From Endomicrobium sp. (GTDB lineage: Bacteria; Elusimicrobiota; Endomicrobiia; Endomicrobiales; Endomicrobiaceae): DNA of 7,115 bases. The translations under genes were made by a program, and so were the position numbers. The notes beneath the pieces are model-generated. The model saw nothing but the letters and a program-made list of their open reading frames with translations, was not told the origin of the DNA and did not search any database. Below are positions 5,810 through 7,115 of this stretch, one piece after another. The stretch is taken from the NCBI GenBank assembly GCA_031255375.1, contig JAIRSP010000004.1, forward strand, positions 1 to 7,115, given 5' to 3'. The number at the start of each line of letters is the position of its first letter. Within the stretch, counting starts at the first letter, position 1.

Positions 5810-5898
5810 TTTATATTTTATATAATGCGGTGTATAAATAATTTTAAAAAACAATTTTACGATATAAAATTATACTTAAAATGTATTAAAAAAAATCG

Positions 5899-7059
5899 CT
5901 ATATAGTATTAATCAACTTTTTTGCATAATTTCTTGCCCACAAATCTGCTTCAATAAAATCATTTAACGATGATTTTTTTGATATTATATTATGTGCATG
6001 CATAGTATTGCTAATAATCTTTGCAATATCAATAAATTTTATTTCATTGTTCAAAAATGATTCTACGGCAATTTCATTTGCTGCATTCATTACCGAAGGC
6101 ATAGTAAACCCTTTTCTTGCAGCACAATATGAAAGATTTAAACACGGAAACTTATCAAAATTCGGCTTAAAAAACTCTAGTTTTCCAATTTGATCAAGAT
6201 TCAGTTGGTCTATATTTGATTTTAATCTATTTGGATATGTCAATGCGTATTGTATAGGTAATCTCATATCCGGATTTGAAAGCTGAGCTATAATAGATCC
6301 ATCAACATATTCTATCATTGAATGCAAAACAGACTGTGGATGTATCACTATTTCTATTTTTTCAACCGATACCCCAAACAAAACAGAAGCTTCTATAATT
6401 TCCAGACCTTTATTCATAAGGGTGGCGCTATCAATTGTCGTTTTTTTTCCCATCTGCCATGTAGGATGATTTAGTGCTTCTTTAACTGTTATTTCAGAGA
6501 ATTTTTTATCGCTATTATAAAATGGGCCACCAGATGCAGTAAGAATTATTCTGTTTATTTGAGATTTTTTCTCACCTATACAGCATTGAAATATAGCAGA
6601 ATGTTCACTGTCAATAGGAAATACCAGTGTTTTATTTTTGTTTGCAATTTTCATTATATAATCGCCTGCCATAACAATGATTTCCTTGTTTGCAATTGCT
6701 ATATTTTTATTTGATTTTATTGCAGTTACGGTTGGTCTTAATGCTGCTGTACCAACAATAGCAACAACAACAGTGTCAATATCTTGTATTCTTACAAGTT
6801 TATCAAGACCAGACGATCCAGAATAAATATTAACTTTTATACCGTTAGAGATACACCACTTCTTCAATTTCTTTGATTTAGCAAAATCGTTTATTGATAC
6901 TGACAACGGTTTAAATTTTTTAATCTGTAGTTTTAAAGTTTCTATATTTGAATTAACAGCAAGCCCTTTAACACAAATTTTTGAACTCATATTGTAAGCA
7001 ATATCGAGCGTCTTCATTCCTATTGATCCAGATGATCCTAAAACAACTATTTTTTTCAT
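5899..7059 (-). CDS. dxr: 1-deoxy-D-xylulose 5-phosphate reductoisomerase
   Basis: Full-length DXR of 386 residues. It converts 1-deoxy-D-xylulose 5-phosphate to 2-C-methyl-D-erythritol 4-phosphate using NADPH and a divalent metal, the committed step of the MEP isoprenoid pathway in the cytosol. Visible motifs: NADPH-binding GSSGSIG at residues 8-14 (family consensus GSTGSIG), AIANKE at 121-126, metal ligands D150 and E152 in PIDSEH, LTASGGPF at 173-180, the flexible-loop HPTWQMG at 198-204, DSATLMNKGLE at 210-220 with metal ligand E220, IHPQSVLHSM at 239-248, and NAANE at 325-329. All catalytic residues I know of are present, so the enzyme should be active. The ATG lies in the ATGA overlap with the cdsA stop and has no good Shine-Dalgarno of its own, suggesting translational coupling. 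It ends in TAG. The neighbour downstream is ispG, the same pathway; the usual rseP between them is missing. Confidence 0.97.
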   Translation of the reverse strand: MKKIVVLGSSGSIGMKTLDIAYNMSSKICVKGLAVNSNIETLKLQIKKFKPLSVSINDFAKSKKLKKWCISNGIKVNIYSGSSGLDKLVRIQDIDTVVVAIVGTAALRPTVTAIKSNKNIAIANKEIIVMAGDYIMKIANKNKTLVFPIDSEHSAIFQCCIGEKKSQINRIILTASGGPFYNSDKKFSEITVKEALNHPTWQMGKKTTIDSATLMNKGLEIIEASVLFGVSVEKIEIVIHPQSVLHSMIEYVDGSIIAQLSNPDMRLPIQYALTYPNRLKSNIDQLNLDQIGKLEFFKPNFDKFPCLNLSYCAARKGFTMPSVMNAANEIAVESFLNNEIKFIDIAKIISNTMHAHNIISKKSSLNDFIEADLWARNYAKKLINTI

Positions 7060-7115
7060 ATTAAAAGTTTAAAAATATAATAAACAACTGGAGCTGTAAA
7101 CATGTATGAATCAAA
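7056..7115 (-). CDS. cdsA: Phosphatidate cytidylyltransferase, C-terminal end only
   Basis: Reading the minus strand from the window edge gives 19 codons and a TGA stop: Phe-Asp-Ser-Tyr-Met-Phe-Thr-Ala-Pro-Val-Val-Tyr-Tyr, then a hydrophobic tail. This matches the end of CdsA, where the family signature finishes in D-R-x-D-S and is followed by a last membrane segment containing (A/V)-P-V-x-Y. CdsA is an inner-membrane enzyme that makes CDP-diacylglycerol from phosphatidic acid and CTP for phospholipid synthesis. The stop overlaps the dxr start as ATGA, so the two genes are probably translationally coupled. cdsA directly upstream of dxr is a very common arrangement, which supports the call despite the short fragment. 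The rest of the gene lies outside the window. Confidence 0.85.
   Translation of the reverse strand, partial: FDSYMFTAPVVYYIFKLLI

Noticed and set aside
5810..5854. TTG at 5854 as the ispG start
   Set aside because: It adds 15 residues without family similarity and has no Shine-Dalgarno; the ATG at 5809 matches the family N-terminus and length better.
5888..5901. CTATATAG followed by eight T after dxr, resembling a terminator
   Set aside because: The palindrome overlaps the stop codon and has no loop, so no stable hairpin forms; the downstream ispG is tightly placed.
6008..6193. 61-codon plus-strand reading frame
   Set aside because: Antisense to the conserved NAANE region of dxr.
1..7115. 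tRNA, rRNA, CRISPR, insertion sequence or prophage signals
   Set aside because: No cloverleaf, array of spaced repeats, terminal inverted repeats or transposase-like frame seen on reading either strand; coding capacity is filled by core genes.

Overview
This window is a compact housekeeping region from an AT-rich bacterium (by eye roughly a quarter G+C, and lower between genes). All nine genes I can support are on the minus strand, so they read from right to left. TGG encodes Trp, and TAA, TAG and TGA all occur as stops, so the standard bacterial code fits. I see no mobile element, CRISPR array, tRNA, rRNA or obvious foreign gene.

Right block (7115 down to 2465): the C-terminal tail of cdsA (CDP-diacylglycerol synthase), then dxr and ispG (two enzymes of the MEP isoprenoid pathway), greA (transcript cleavage factor) and proS (prolyl-tRNA synthetase). 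The order cdsA-dxr-[rseP]-ispG-proS is, from general knowledge, a conserved neighbourhood in Deltaproteobacteria (Geobacter and Desulfovibrio type) and, in variants, in Firmicutes and Fusobacteria. Here rseP, which normally lies between dxr and ispG, is absent, and greA sits between ispG and proS.

Left block (2167 down to 1): infC (IF3), rpmI (L35), rplT (L20) and the first 245 codons of pheS. This is the classical thrS-infC-rpmI-rplT-pheS-pheT cluster, but thrS is missing and proS sits in its place, 297 bp upstream of infC. That gap probably marks where two conserved clusters were joined and where the second one gains its own promoter or leader.

Organism: the rplT-pheS linkage, a ProRS with an editing insertion and CxxC pairs, and the dxr-ispG-proS linkage fit a Deltaproteobacteria-like Gram-negative lineage. 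The strong AT bias, the lost genes and the erosion of usually invariant residues suggest a reduced, perhaps host-associated genome. I cannot name the species.

The most informative signals are at translation starts. infC appears to start at ATC, and rplT at TTG, each behind a perfect AGGAGG Shine-Dalgarno; ATG-based or longest-ORF calling misplaces both. A hairpin abuts the infC ribosome-binding site, and a small Phe-containing reading frame plus hairpins lie upstream of pheS. At protein level, IspG has NGLGE where the family has NGPGE, and ProRS has Tyr where the editing-site His of the E. coli enzyme is expected. I found no previously undescribed system; most of the window is ordinary core metabolism and translation.
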